5,764 bases of DNA from Mariprofundaceae bacterium. GTDB lineage: Bacteria; Pseudomonadota; Zetaproteobacteria; Mariprofundales; Mariprofundaceae. Within the stretch, counting starts at the first letter, position 1. Every line of letters starts with the position of its first letter. Location of the stretch: the NCBI GenBank assembly GCA_027035825.1, contig JALVTX010000222.1:1-5764 (forward strand), read 5' to 3'. Positions 1-5,764 of the stretch are shown piece by piece. The translations under genes and the position numbers were made by a program. The notes beneath the pieces were generated by a model. The model was given only the letters and a program-made list of their open reading frames with translations. It was not told the origin of the DNA and did no database searches.

Positions 1-1367
1 TGGAGGACGTGAAGGAGCGGATTCTGGAGTTCATCGCCGTGGGCGCCCGCAAGCGGGAGGTGGGCGGCTCCATCATCCTGTTCGTGGGCCCGCCCGGCGT
101 GGGCAAGACCAGCCTGGGCCGCGCCATCGCCGAGGCGGTGAACCGGCCGTTCTACCGCTTCTCGGTGGGCGGCATGCGCGACGAAGCCGAAATCAAGGGC
201 CATCGCCGCACCTACATCGGGGCCATGCCGGGCAAGATCATCCAGGCCCTGAAGCAGGTGAAGGTGGCCAACCCGGTCATCATGATCGACGAGGTGGACA
301 AGATCGGCGCGGACTTTCGCGGCGACCCGGCCTCGGCGCTGCTGGAGGTGCTCGATCCCGAGCAGAACAAGGATTTCCTCGACCATTATCTGGACGTGCG
401 CTTCGATCTGTCGCACGTGCTGTTCCTGCTCACGGCCAACCAGCTGGACACGGTGCCGCCGCCGCTGCTGGACCGGGCGGAGATCATCCACTTGGCCGGC
501 TACATCGCCGACGAGAAGATGGCGATTGCCACCCGGCATCTGTGGCCGCGTTTGTTGGCCGAGAACGGCCTCACGCGCAAGGAGGTGCGGCTGACCCGCG
601 CGGCGCTGGCGCGGCTGGTGGACGAATACGCGCGCGAGCCGGGCGTGCGCCAGCTGGAGCAGTATCTCAAGAAGATCCAGCGCAAGGCCGCCCGCAAGCT
701 GGTGGAGGGCGGGGCAAAGCCGCCCCTGGTCATCGGCGCGCGCAATCTCGAGGACTATGCCGGCAAGCCGAAATACCGCGACGCCGGTCTCAGGCAGGGC
801 GTGGGCCTGGCCACGGGCCTGGCCTGGACAGCCAACGGCGGCGCCATCCTGACGCTGGAGGCGGCGCTCGTTCACCGCGACCAGCGCGGGCTGAAGCTCA
901 CCGGCCAGCTCGGCAAGGTGATGCAGGAGTCCGCCGAGATCGCCTGGTCGTATGTCAGCGCCCACCTGGCGAGCTTCGGCGCCAGGGCGGACTTCTTCGA
1001 CAAGGCCTTCGTGCACCTGCACGTGCCCGAGGGCGCGGTGCCCAAGGACGGCCCCTCGGCCGGCATCACGATGGCGGCGGCGCTGCTGTCGCTGGCGCTG
1101 GATCGGGCGCCGGCGCCGATTGCCATGACCGGCGAGCTGACGCTGACCGGCGAGGTGCTGGCCATCGGCGGCGAGCGCGAGAAGCTGCTCGCGGCCAAGC
1201 GGCACGGCATCACGCAGGTGATCCTGCCGGCGGATAACCGCCCGGACGTGGAGGAGCTGCCGGCCTCGGTCACCGAGGGGCTCGCCATTCACTACGTGCG
1301 GCACTTCAACGAGGTGGCGCGGCTGCTGTTCGGTCTGCGCATCCGGCCGGTGAAAGCCGCGGCCTGA
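1..1367 (+). CDS. Lon-family ATP-dependent protease, AsrA/Lon-2-like (5' end outside window)
   Basis: Cytoplasmic AAA+ protease that unfolds and degrades damaged or regulatory proteins using ATP. The frame is open from the first base (codon phase begins at base 3), so the gene enters from upstream. Counting the GTG at 9 as residue 1, 452 residues are visible: Walker A GPPGVGKT (27-34), Walker B IMIDEVDK (91-98), sensor-1 Asn in LLTAN (144), arginine finger in LLDR (156), sensor-2 Arg in EPGVRQLE (214), then the protease domain with catalytic Ser350 in PKDGPSAG and Lys392 in REKLLAA. All expected active-site residues are present. Family Lon proteins are about 780-800 residues, so roughly the first 330 (substrate-binding domain) are missing from the window, not necessarily from the gene. 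The GTG at 9 is not the real start. Stretches such as FYRFSVGGMRDEAEIKGHRR and ESAEIAWSYVSAHLASFG resemble, from memory, the second Lon paralogue of gammaproteobacteria (P. aeruginosa AsrA) more than housekeeping Lon. The family is certain; the subfamily is inference. Confidence 0.95.
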   Translation, partial: EDVKERILEFIAVGARKREVGGSIILFVGPPGVGKTSLGRAIAEAVNRPFYRFSVGGMRDEAEIKGHRRTYIGAMPGKIIQALKQVKVANPVIMIDEVDKIGADFRGDPASALLEVLDPEQNKDFLDHYLDVRFDLSHVLFLLTANQLDTVPPPLLDRAEIIHLAGYIADEKMAIATRHLWPRLLAENGLTRKEVRLTRAALARLVDEYAREPGVRQLEQYLKKIQRKAARKLVEGGAKPPLVIGARNLEDYAGKPKYRDAGLRQGVGLATGLAWTANGGAILTLEAALVHRDQRGLKLTGQLGKVMQESAEIAWSYVSAHLASFGARADFFDKAFVHLHVPEGAVPKDGPSAGITMAAALLSLALDRAPAPIAMTGELTLTGEVLAIGGEREKLLAAKRHGITQVILPADNRPDVEELPASVTEGLAIHYVRHFNEVARLLFGLRIRPVKAAA

Positions 1368-1369
1368 TC

Positions 1370-1386
1370 CCGGCGCCGGTCGCCGG
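1370..1386 (+). other. Short GC hairpin just after the lon stop
   Basis: CCGGCG (1370-1375), loop CCGGT, CGCCGG (1381-1386): a perfect 6-bp stem starting three bases after the TGA. An alternative fold is GCCGG (1375-1379)/CCGGC (1383-1387). No T-run follows (the next bases are cttgaacatc), so it does not meet the standard for an intrinsic terminator. It could pause polymerase or protect the 3' end, or be a chance product of high GC. Confidence 0.3.
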
Positions 1387-1387
1387 C

Positions 1388-1417
1388 TTGAACATCATGC
1401 CCGGCGGCGGGTAGCCT
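1388..1417 (+). promoter_or_regulatory. Weak sigma70-like promoter before the kinase gene
   Basis: TTGAAC (1388-1393) resembles a -35 box. TAGCCT (1412-1417) matches TATAAT only at its first two and last positions. The spacer is 18 bases. This is the least GC-rich part of the lon-kinase gap and lies where a kinase promoter would be expected. The -10 ends 6 bases before the ATG at 1424, a spacing that would suit a transcript starting at or near that ATG. The match is weak. Confidence 0.22.
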
Positions 1418-1423
1418 GAGCCC

Positions 1424-1474
1424 ATGCGGATCGTGAGGAAATGGGGGCGGCGCAGGGGGCAGGGAAGGCGATGA
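1424..1474 (+). CDS. Possible 16-codon arginine-rich leader ORF upstream of the kinase
   Basis: ATG at 1424 opens a frame reading MRIVRKWGRRRGQGRR and ending at TGA 1472-1474. Seven of 16 residues are Arg. The stop overlaps the ATG at 1471 as ATGA, the usual layout of translational coupling, which supports 1471 as the kinase start. No Shine-Dalgarno sequence precedes 1424, but a TAGCCT -10-like box ends 6 bases before it, so leaderless initiation is possible. Short ORFs arise easily by chance at this GC content, and Arg is the amino acid most favoured by GC-rich random sequence. The geometry is seen directly; translation and a regulatory role are inferred. The region may instead be simple 5' untranslated leader, or be coding in the kinase frame if the kinase starts at 1441. 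Confidence 0.25.
   Translation: MRIVRKWGRRRGQGRR
1461..1470 (+). promoter_or_regulatory. Ribosome binding site supporting the kinase start at 1471
   Basis: AGGG (1461-1464) lies 6 bases before ATG 1471, within the purine-rich run gggggcagggaagg. The competing in-frame ATG at 1441 has GAGG (1435-1438) only 2 bases away, too close for efficient initiation, and would add ten Gly/Ala-rich residues with no domain content. The site therefore favours 1471. Confidence 0.5.
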
Positions 1475-3285
1475 TCGCCGAGTTGCTGCATTTCCTGCGT
1501 TCGGGTGGGGACGCCCGGGCGCGCGGGGATGCGGACTATCGCCGCGGTTCCATCCGCTTCACGCTGACGCTGGCCGTGCCCGTGGCGCTCCTCTTCAGCC
1601 CGGTCAACTATCTGGCCGGCCACCAGTGGCTGGGATTGCTGCTGCTGGGCGTCGGGGCAGTGCTCTCGCCGTGGTGCTTCCTCAAGCCGAAGGATCACCA
1701 CATCCCCCTGCTCGAAATTACGCTCATGATCTGCGCCACGCTGGTGTTCATGGGGCTGTGGCTGGATGGTGGCATTGGCGGCACCGGCATCTACTGGGTG
1801 TTCATCTATCCGTTCGTGGCCTTCTACATCACCGGCCTGCGCTTCGGCTGGCTGTGGATGGGGCTGTTCGCCTTCCTGCTGGCGGCGGCGTGGGGCGCGG
1901 CCGTGGCGGGCTGGTTCAGCCTGCCCTGGACGGCCGACGAGGCCACCTACTTCGGCGCCGCGCTGCTGTTCTATTCGCTGATGGCCTGCCTGTTCGAATA
2001 CTTGCGCGAAGCGGCCCAGAGCCGCCTGCTCTCCGCCAACCAGCAGTTGCGGCAGGAGGTGGAGCAGCGGGTGCGGGCCGAGGAGGCTCGGGCCCGGGCC
2101 GAGGCGCAACTGCTGCACGCCGAGAAGCTGCGCAGCCTCGGTGTGCTGGCCGGCGGCATCGCGCACGATTTCAACAACCTGCTCAGCATCATCATGGGCA
2201 ACGCGGAGCTGACGCGCATGGAGGCGCGCGAGAACAGTTCGCTGGCGCGCAACATGCGCGAAATCGAGGGCGCCTGCGAGCGCGCGGCCGAGCTCTGCGG
2301 CCAGCTTCTGGCCTATGCCGGCAAGGGCCAGATTCACCGGGCCGACGTGGCCATCAACGACGTGGTGCGCGAGGTGGCGGACGGCGTGCGAGACCGCCTG
2401 GGCGAGGGCGTGCGCGTGAAGCTGCACCTGGGCGCGAACCTGCCGCCGGTGCGCGGCGACGTGGCGCAGTTGCACCAGGTGCTGGGCGGCCTGCTGGTCA
2501 ACGCCGCCGAGGCCATCGCCTGCGCCCGCCAGAAGAGCCAGGGCAAGGCGGAGGATGCCATCACCATCAGCACCGGCCTGATGTATGCCGATGACGCCTA
2601 TCTGCGGGAGTGCGCCGGCGACGAATCGCCGCCGCCCGCGGGCGACTACCTGTTCGTCGAGGTGTCGGATACGGGATGCGGCCTGAAGGCCGAGGATCAG
2701 TCCCGCATCTTCGACCCCTTCTATTCCACCAAGGATCATGGCCGCGGCATGGGGCTGTCCGCGGCGCTGGGCGTGGTGCGGGGCCATCACGGGGCCATCC
2801 ACGTAGAGAGCGAACCCGCGGGCGGCTCCCGCTTCCGCGTCCTGCTACCGCCGGTGCGCGAGGCCAGGGAGGCGGCGAAGCCGCAGGCGCACGAAGGCTG
2901 GCGGGGCGAGGGCACGGTGCTGGTCGTGGACGACGACGACCTGGTGCGCAAGCTGTGCTGCCGCATGCTTCAGAAGATGGGCTTCTCGACCCTGGCCGCC
3001 GCGGGCGGCAAGGAGGCGGTGAGCCGCTTCCGCGATGTGGCCGGGGACATCGAGTCCGTGGTGCTGGACTACAGCATGCCGGACATGAACGGCGAGGAGG
3101 TGTTCCTGGAGCTGCACCGCATTCGCCCCGAAACGCCCGTCATCCTGTGCAGCGGCTTTGCGCGCCGGGACGTGCTGGATCGCTTCCGCGCCGAGGGGCT
3201 GGCCGGTTTCCTGAGCAAGCCGTTCTCGCGCGCGCAGTTGCAGGCGGAGTTGCGCAAGGTGCTGGAGCAGCGGCGCGCCGGCTGA
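1471..3285 (+). CDS. Hybrid sensor histidine kinase, six-TM sensor, C-terminal receiver
   Basis: Inner-membrane signalling kinase expected to autophosphorylate on His and pass phosphate to its own receiver Asp. From ATG 1471 it has 604 residues (614 if 1441 is used). Six hydrophobic segments lie near 27-48, 53-71, 78-98, 107-123, 125-149 and 160-178, with very short loops and no large periplasmic domain. A charged, coiled-coil-like linker (179-218) leads to the H-box GGIAHDFNNLL (His232), N-box VNAAEA (Asn344), G1 DTGCG (400-404), F-box FDPFYS (414-419) and G2 GRGMG (424-428). The receiver carries an acidic DDDD cluster (487-490), phosphoacceptor Asp533 in VLDYSMPDMNG, Ser561 and Lys583 in SKPF. 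Every catalytic motif is present. There is no HPt, PAS or output domain, so signal output needs an outside partner, and no response regulator gene is in view. The stimulus is unknown. It starts 103 bases after lon and ends 23 bases before uup. Confidence 0.93.
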   Translation: MIAELLHFLRSGGDARARGDADYRRGSIRFTLTLAVPVALLFSPVNYLAGHQWLGLLLLGVGAVLSPWCFLKPKDHHIPLLEITLMICATLVFMGLWLDGGIGGTGIYWVFIYPFVAFYITGLRFGWLWMGLFAFLLAAAWGAAVAGWFSLPWTADEATYFGAALLFYSLMACLFEYLREAAQSRLLSANQQLRQEVEQRVRAEEARARAEAQLLHAEKLRSLGVLAGGIAHDFNNLLSIIMGNAELTRMEARENSSLARNMREIEGACERAAELCGQLLAYAGKGQIHRADVAINDVVREVADGVRDRLGEGVRVKLHLGANLPPVRGDVAQLHQVLGGLLVNAAEAIACARQKSQGKAEDAITISTGLMYADDAYLRECAGDESPPPAGDYLFVEVSDTGCGLKAEDQSRIFDPFYSTKDHGRGMGLSAALGVVRGHHGAIHVESEPAGGSRFRVLLPPVREAREAAKPQAHEGWRGEGTVLVVDDDDLVRKLCCRMLQKMGFSTLAAAGGKEAVSRFRDVAGDIESVVLDYSMPDMNGEEVFLELHRIRPETPVILCSGFARRDVLDRFRAEGLAGFLSKPFSRAQLQAELRKVLEQRRAG

Positions 3286-3302
3286 TTTCGGAGTAGCCTT
3301 CG

Positions 3303-3315
3303 CCGGCCATGCCGG
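3303..3315 (+). promoter_or_regulatory. Small hairpin enclosing the uup start codon
   Basis: CCGGC (3303-3307), loop CAT, GCCGG (3311-3315), extendable by one G-T pair (3302/3316). The ATG at 3309-3311 spans the loop and the first base of the 3' arm. The only Shine-Dalgarno-like sequence, GGAG at 3290-3293, is 15 bases from the ATG, which is long. A weak start partly held in a hairpin could limit translation or make it depend on ribosomes arriving from the kinase gene, but in sequence this GC-rich a 5-bp stem can be accidental. Confidence 0.25.
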
Positions 3316-5228
3316 TCATCACGCTTTCCCATGTCTGCAAGTCCTTCGGCCCGCAAGTGGTGCTGGACGACGTGTCGCTCTCGGTGCCGCGCGGCGCGCG
3401 CATGGGGCTGATCGGCCGCAATGGCGAGGGCAAGTCCACGCTGCTGAAGGTGATGGCCGGGCTGATGCCGCCGGATGCCGGCGAGGTGACGGCGCGCAAG
3501 GGCGCGCGCATCGCCTACCTGGAGCAGCAGCCGTCGTTTGCCGCCGGCCGCAAGGTGTTCGACATCGTGGCCGAGGGCCTGGGCGAGGCGGCCCGCGCGC
3601 TGGGCGAATACCACCGCGCGCTCGTCCGGGTGTCGGAGGATGCGTCGCCCGCCGCCCTGCGGGAGCTGGAGCGCCGGCAGGCCGGACTGGAGCACATCGG
3701 CGCGTGGCAATACCATGCCCGCATCGAGACGGCGATCTCGCGCCTGGGGCTTGCGCCGGACGCGGACGTGGGCGAGCTGTCCGGCGGCTGGCAGCGGCGC
3801 GTGGCGCTGGCGCGGGCGGTGGTGGCCGAGCCCGACGTGCTGCTGCTGGACGAGCCGACGAACCATCTGGACGTGGCCTCCATCGAGTGGCTGGAGGAGT
3901 TCGTGGCCGGCTTTCGCGGCGCGGTGCTGTTCATCACGCACGACCGCTACTTTCTCGACGCCGTGGCCGAGGAGATCATCGAGCTGGATCGCGGCCGTCT
4001 GACGCATTTTTCCTGCACCTATGCGGGCTACCTGGAGAAGAAGGCGGAAATGCTGGAGGTGGAGGCGCGCCAGCAGCGCCGGTTCGACCAGCTGCTGGCC
4101 CGGGAGGAGCGCTGGATTCGCCGTGGCATTCCGGGCCGGCGCAGTCGCGACCAGGGGCGCGTGCGGGCGCTGGAGGAACTTCGGCGGCAGCGCGCGGCGC
4201 GCCGGCTGCGCGGCGGCGACGTGGCGTTGCGCGTGGCCGCCGGGGTGCGGCCCGGCAAGCTGCTCATCGAGGCGGTGAAGGTGTCGCACGCTTTCGGCGA
4301 CAAGGTCATCGCGCGCGATTTCTCGCACCGGGTGATGGCCGGCGAGCGGGTGGGGCTCATCGGCCCCAACGGCGCGGGCAAGACGACGCTGCTCCGCATC
4401 CTGCTGGGCGAGCTGAAGCCGGACGCCGGCCGCGTGCGGCACGGCGTGCGCCTGCAACCGGCGTTCCTGACCCAGATGCGCGAGCTGGGCGGCGACGCGA
4501 AGCTGCGCGACGTGCTGCTGCCGCAGGGCGGGCAGTACGTGCACGTCGGCGGCCACGAGCCGCGGCACGTGGTCAGCTACTTGCAGGATTTCCTGTTCGA
4601 CCGCGAGCGCCTGAACGCGCGCGTGTCCGCCCTCTCCGGCGGCGAGCGCGGCCGGCTGATGCTGGCCCGGCTGCTGTTGGAGCCCGCCAACCTGCTGGTG
4701 CTGGACGAGCCCACGAACGACCTGGACATCGGCACGCTGACGGTGCTGGAGCAGGCGCTGGCCCGCTATGCCGGCACGGTGATTCTCGTCTCGCACGACC
4801 GCGCCTTCATGGATCGGGTGGCCGGCCGCGTGCTGGCCTTCGAGGGCGAGGGGCGAATCGTGCCCATCGAGGGCGGCTGGTCGGACTACCAGGCGTGGAA
4901 GCTGCGCCGGGCGCGGGAGGCGGAGGAATCGCGCCCCCGCAAGCCGAAGGCGGCGAAGGCCGGCGAGGGCAAGGCGCGCCAGCGGGCCGCCGGGCCGGGT
5001 GATGCGACGCGGCGCAAGCTGTCCTACCGCGAACAGCGCGAGCTGGATGCGCTGCCGGAGCGCATCGAGGCACTGGAGGCGGAGAAGGCGGCCATCGAGG
5101 CGCGCTTCTGCGAGCCGGACTATTTTGCCCGCGATGCCGAGGGGTTCCGGCGCGACCGGCAACGCCTGGCCGAGCTGGAGGAGGAGCTCACCGCCGCCTA
5201 TGCGCGCTGGGAGGAGCTGGAGGCATGA
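3309..5228 (+). CDS. uup: ABC-F family ATPase, Uup-like
   Basis: Soluble tandem ABC ATPase with no membrane domain. ABC-F proteins act on the ribosome or, for Uup, are also linked to transposon precise excision and DNA-intermediate processing. The 639 residues are close to E. coli Uup (635). First cassette: Walker A GRNGEGKST (36-44), signature LSGGWQ (157-162), Walker B LLLDEP (178-183) with catalytic Glu182, switch His211. The charged helical linker (about 240-312) contains the Uup-like motif RWIRRGIPGRRSR followed by QGRVRALEELRR. Second cassette: Walker A GPNGAGKTT (352-360), signature LSGGE (442-446), Walker B LVLDEP (463-468) with Glu467, His496. PRHVVSYLQDFLF before the second signature is typical of Uup. 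A basic Lys/Arg/Ala tether (539-569) leads to a C-terminal coiled coil (about 570-639), the domain reported to bind DNA in Uup. The ATG at 3309 gives the expected short N-terminus. Both ATPase sites look active. The last four bases overlap the next gene. Confidence 0.93.
   Translation: MPVITLSHVCKSFGPQVVLDDVSLSVPRGARMGLIGRNGEGKSTLLKVMAGLMPPDAGEVTARKGARIAYLEQQPSFAAGRKVFDIVAEGLGEAARALGEYHRALVRVSEDASPAALRELERRQAGLEHIGAWQYHARIETAISRLGLAPDADVGELSGGWQRRVALARAVVAEPDVLLLDEPTNHLDVASIEWLEEFVAGFRGAVLFITHDRYFLDAVAEEIIELDRGRLTHFSCTYAGYLEKKAEMLEVEARQQRRFDQLLAREERWIRRGIPGRRSRDQGRVRALEELRRQRAARRLRGGDVALRVAAGVRPGKLLIEAVKVSHAFGDKVIARDFSHRVMAGERVGLIGPNGAGKTTLLRILLGELKPDAGRVRHGVRLQPAFLTQMRELGGDAKLRDVLLPQGGQYVHVGGHEPRHVVSYLQDFLFDRERLNARVSALSGGERGRLMLARLLLEPANLLVLDEPTNDLDIGTLTVLEQALARYAGTVILVSHDRAFMDRVAGRVLAFEGEGRIVPIEGGWSDYQAWKLRRAREAEESRPRKPKAAKAGEGKARQRAAGPGDATRRKLSYREQRELDALPERIEALEAEKAAIEARFCEPDYFARDAEGFRRDRQRLAELEEELTAAYARWEELEA
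5210..5224 (+). promoter_or_regulatory. Ribosome binding site inside the uup 3' end for the ycgN-like gene
   Basis: GGAGGAG (5210-5216) sits 8 bases before the ATG at 5225, within the last codons of uup. This is the strongest Shine-Dalgarno match next to a start in the window. With the ATGA overlap it fixes the start at 5225 and points to coupled translation. Confidence 0.65.
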
Positions 5229-5641
5229 GGCGAGCCGGGGCCGCCATCGCCGACAAGCCGCTGGAGGCGCTGAATGAGGCGGAGTGGGAAGCGCTCTGCG
5301 ACGGTTGCGGCCGCTGCTGCATGCACCGTTTCGAGGACGAGGACACCGGCGAGATCGTGGCCACGAACATCGCCTGCCGGCTGCTGGATGTCACGACCTG
5401 CCGCTGCACCGATTACGGCCGCCGCTTCCAGCGCGTGCCGGCCTGCCTGGACGTGCGCCGGCTGCCGCGCGAGGACTACCGCTGGCTGCCCGAAACCTGC
5501 GCCTACCGGCTGCGCGCCGAGGGCCGGCCGCTGCCGGACTGGCACCCGCTGATCGCGGGCGATGATGCGGCCATGCGCGCCGCCGGCGTTTCCATGCGCG
5601 GTTGCTGCATCTCCGAGGAGGAATGGCTGCCGGAGGCGTGA
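5225..5641 (+). CDS. YcgN/UPF0260-family cysteine-cluster protein
   Basis: Small, soluble protein of 138 residues belonging to the UPF0260 (YcgN) group of the CxxCxxCC cysteine-cluster families, thought to bind zinc or an iron-sulfur cluster; no molecular function is established. It carries CDGCGRCC (Cys25, 28, 31, 32), then ACR (Cys51), TCRC (Cys59, 61), Cys74 and TCAYRLRAEG (Cys92), followed by the family hallmark LPDWHPLIAG (103-112). These agree in order and spacing with my recollection of E. coli YcgN (about 153 residues). The C-terminus is about 10-15 residues shorter than that protein and has an extra pair, Cys127-Cys128, giving 11 cysteines in all. It starts by ATGA overlap with uup behind a strong ribosome binding site, so it is probably made with uup from one transcript. 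There is no signal peptide or membrane segment. The family call is firm; the metal ligand and role are inference. Confidence 0.92.
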   Translation: MRRAGAAIADKPLEALNEAEWEALCDGCGRCCMHRFEDEDTGEIVATNIACRLLDVTTCRCTDYGRRFQRVPACLDVRRLPREDYRWLPETCAYRLRAEGRPLPDWHPLIAGDDAAMRAAGVSMRGCCISEEEWLPEA

Positions 5642-5655
5642 ATGGTGCTTGCAGG

Positions 5656-5709
5656 GCATCCCTGGATAATCCGGCATGGCCGCGACAGCGGCCTTGCGGG
5701 ATGGGATGC
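5656..5709 (+). other. Structured intergenic element, first module (nested hairpins)
   Basis: Starting 14 bases after the ycgN-like stop, GCATCCC (5656-5662) pairs perfectly with GGGATGC (5703-5709). Inside is a hairpin GGCCGC (5678-5683), tetraloop GACA, GCGGCC (5688-5693), extended across one T-T mismatch by GCA (5674-5676)/TGC (5695-5697). A small dyad GGAT-A-ATCC lies at 5664-5672, and GGGAT is repeated in tandem at 5698-5707. Stacked compensating arms suggest a folded RNA or a palindromic repeat unit. There is no T-run for an intrinsic terminator. The pairing is seen directly; identity and function are unknown. Confidence 0.5.
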
Positions 5710-5764
5710 AAGGCGCGAGGCGCGGCGCATGGTGGTTCCATGCGCAAGCCGAGCAACGCCGCAG
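5707..5764 (+). other. Structured intergenic element, second module (8-bp hairpin, closing stem)
   Basis: GCGCATGG (5725-5732), loop TGGTT, CCATGCGC (5738-5745): a perfect 8-bp hairpin, the longest uninterrupted inverted repeat noticed here. An outer stem pairs GGCG (5712-5715) with CGCC (5757-5760), and past a two-base bulge TGC (5707-5709) with GCA (5761-5763). That TGC is also used by the first module, so the two folds compete for it. GGCGCG occurs twice in tandem (5712-5717, 5719-5724). The pattern ggtggttcc followed by gagcaacgccgcag recalls palindromic intergenic elements of high-GC proteobacteria, but I cannot name a family. The element may continue past the window end. Confidence 0.5.

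Noticed and set aside
9..11. GTG at 9 as a true start giving a 452-residue short Lon
   Set aside because: The frame stays open to the window edge, and the upstream residues (Glu-Asp) continue the conserved segment before Walker A seen in full-length Lon. The gene is cut by the window.
1441..1470. ATG 1441 as the kinase start
   Set aside because: Its GAGG is only 2 bases upstream and the added residues are Gly/Ala filler. ATG 1471 has better spacing and the ATGA junction. It is not excluded.
1306..2802. A 498-codon open frame on the minus strand opposite the kinase
   Set aside because: It has the same His/Gln/Ala/Arg-rich composition and no motif, and it covers the conserved kinase H- and N-box region on the other strand.
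3704..5002. A long plus-strand frame overlapping uup in another phase
   Set aside because: It is a Gly/Arg/Ala-rich shadow with no motif, and the uup frame over the same bases has every ABC motif intact.
3069..5162. A 697-codon open frame on the minus strand opposite uup and the kinase 3' end
   Set aside because: The translation is low-complexity, rich in His, Arg, Gln, Ala and Leu, with no recognisable domain. The plus strand holds two intact conserved gene families over the same bases. Long antisense frames are a normal by-product of strong GC bias at codon third positions.
5649..5670. Promoter made of TTGCAG (5649-5654) and GATAAT (5665-5670)
   Set aside because: The -10-like GATAAT is good, but the spacer is only 10 bases, far from the 16-18 needed. 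GATAAT lies within the GGAT-A-ATCC dyad, which explains it better.
5642..5764. An open frame from ATG 5642 running off the window end (41 codons)
   Set aside because: It has no Shine-Dalgarno sequence at usual spacing and an atypical composition, and it is built almost wholly from the inverted repeats of the structured element. It is probably non-coding, though the next gene could begin beyond the window.

Overview
The window is very GC-rich, and all four of its recognisable genes are on the + strand and tightly packed. The gene families (an AsrA-like second Lon, a Uup-type ABC-F protein and a YcgN/UPF0260 protein) suggest a high-GC gammaproteobacterium. A Chromatiales- or Xanthomonadales-like background would fit, but that is inference. 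There is no ribosomal RNA, tRNA, CRISPR array, transposase or phage gene.

Layout: (1) 1-1367 is the C-terminal part of a Lon-family ATP-dependent protease, with AAA+ module and Ser/Lys protease domain; its N-terminal domain lies upstream of the window. (2) 1368-1470 is a 103-base gap with a short GC hairpin, a weak promoter-like pair and a possible 16-codon arginine-rich leader ORF. The stop of that ORF overlaps the preferred start of the next gene. (3) 1471-3285 encodes a hybrid sensor histidine kinase with six predicted membrane segments, kinase core and C-terminal receiver. (4) 3309-5228 encodes an ABC-F ATPase of the Uup type. (5) 5225-5641 encodes a cysteine-rich YcgN-family protein, overlapping the uup stop by four bases (ATGA). 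(6) 5642-5764 looks non-coding: it is dense in nested inverted repeats and runs off the window end.

The uup and ycgN-like genes are very probably one translationally coupled unit. The kinase lies only 23 bases before uup and may be cotranscribed with it. The kinase has no partner regulator in the window, so its pathway cannot be named. The Lon gene seems a separate unit and probably deals with protein quality control or stress. No clear new multi-gene system is visible. The best leads are the structured 3' element, the mini-ORF before the kinase, the unassigned membrane sensor domain, and the extra cysteine pair in the YcgN-like protein.
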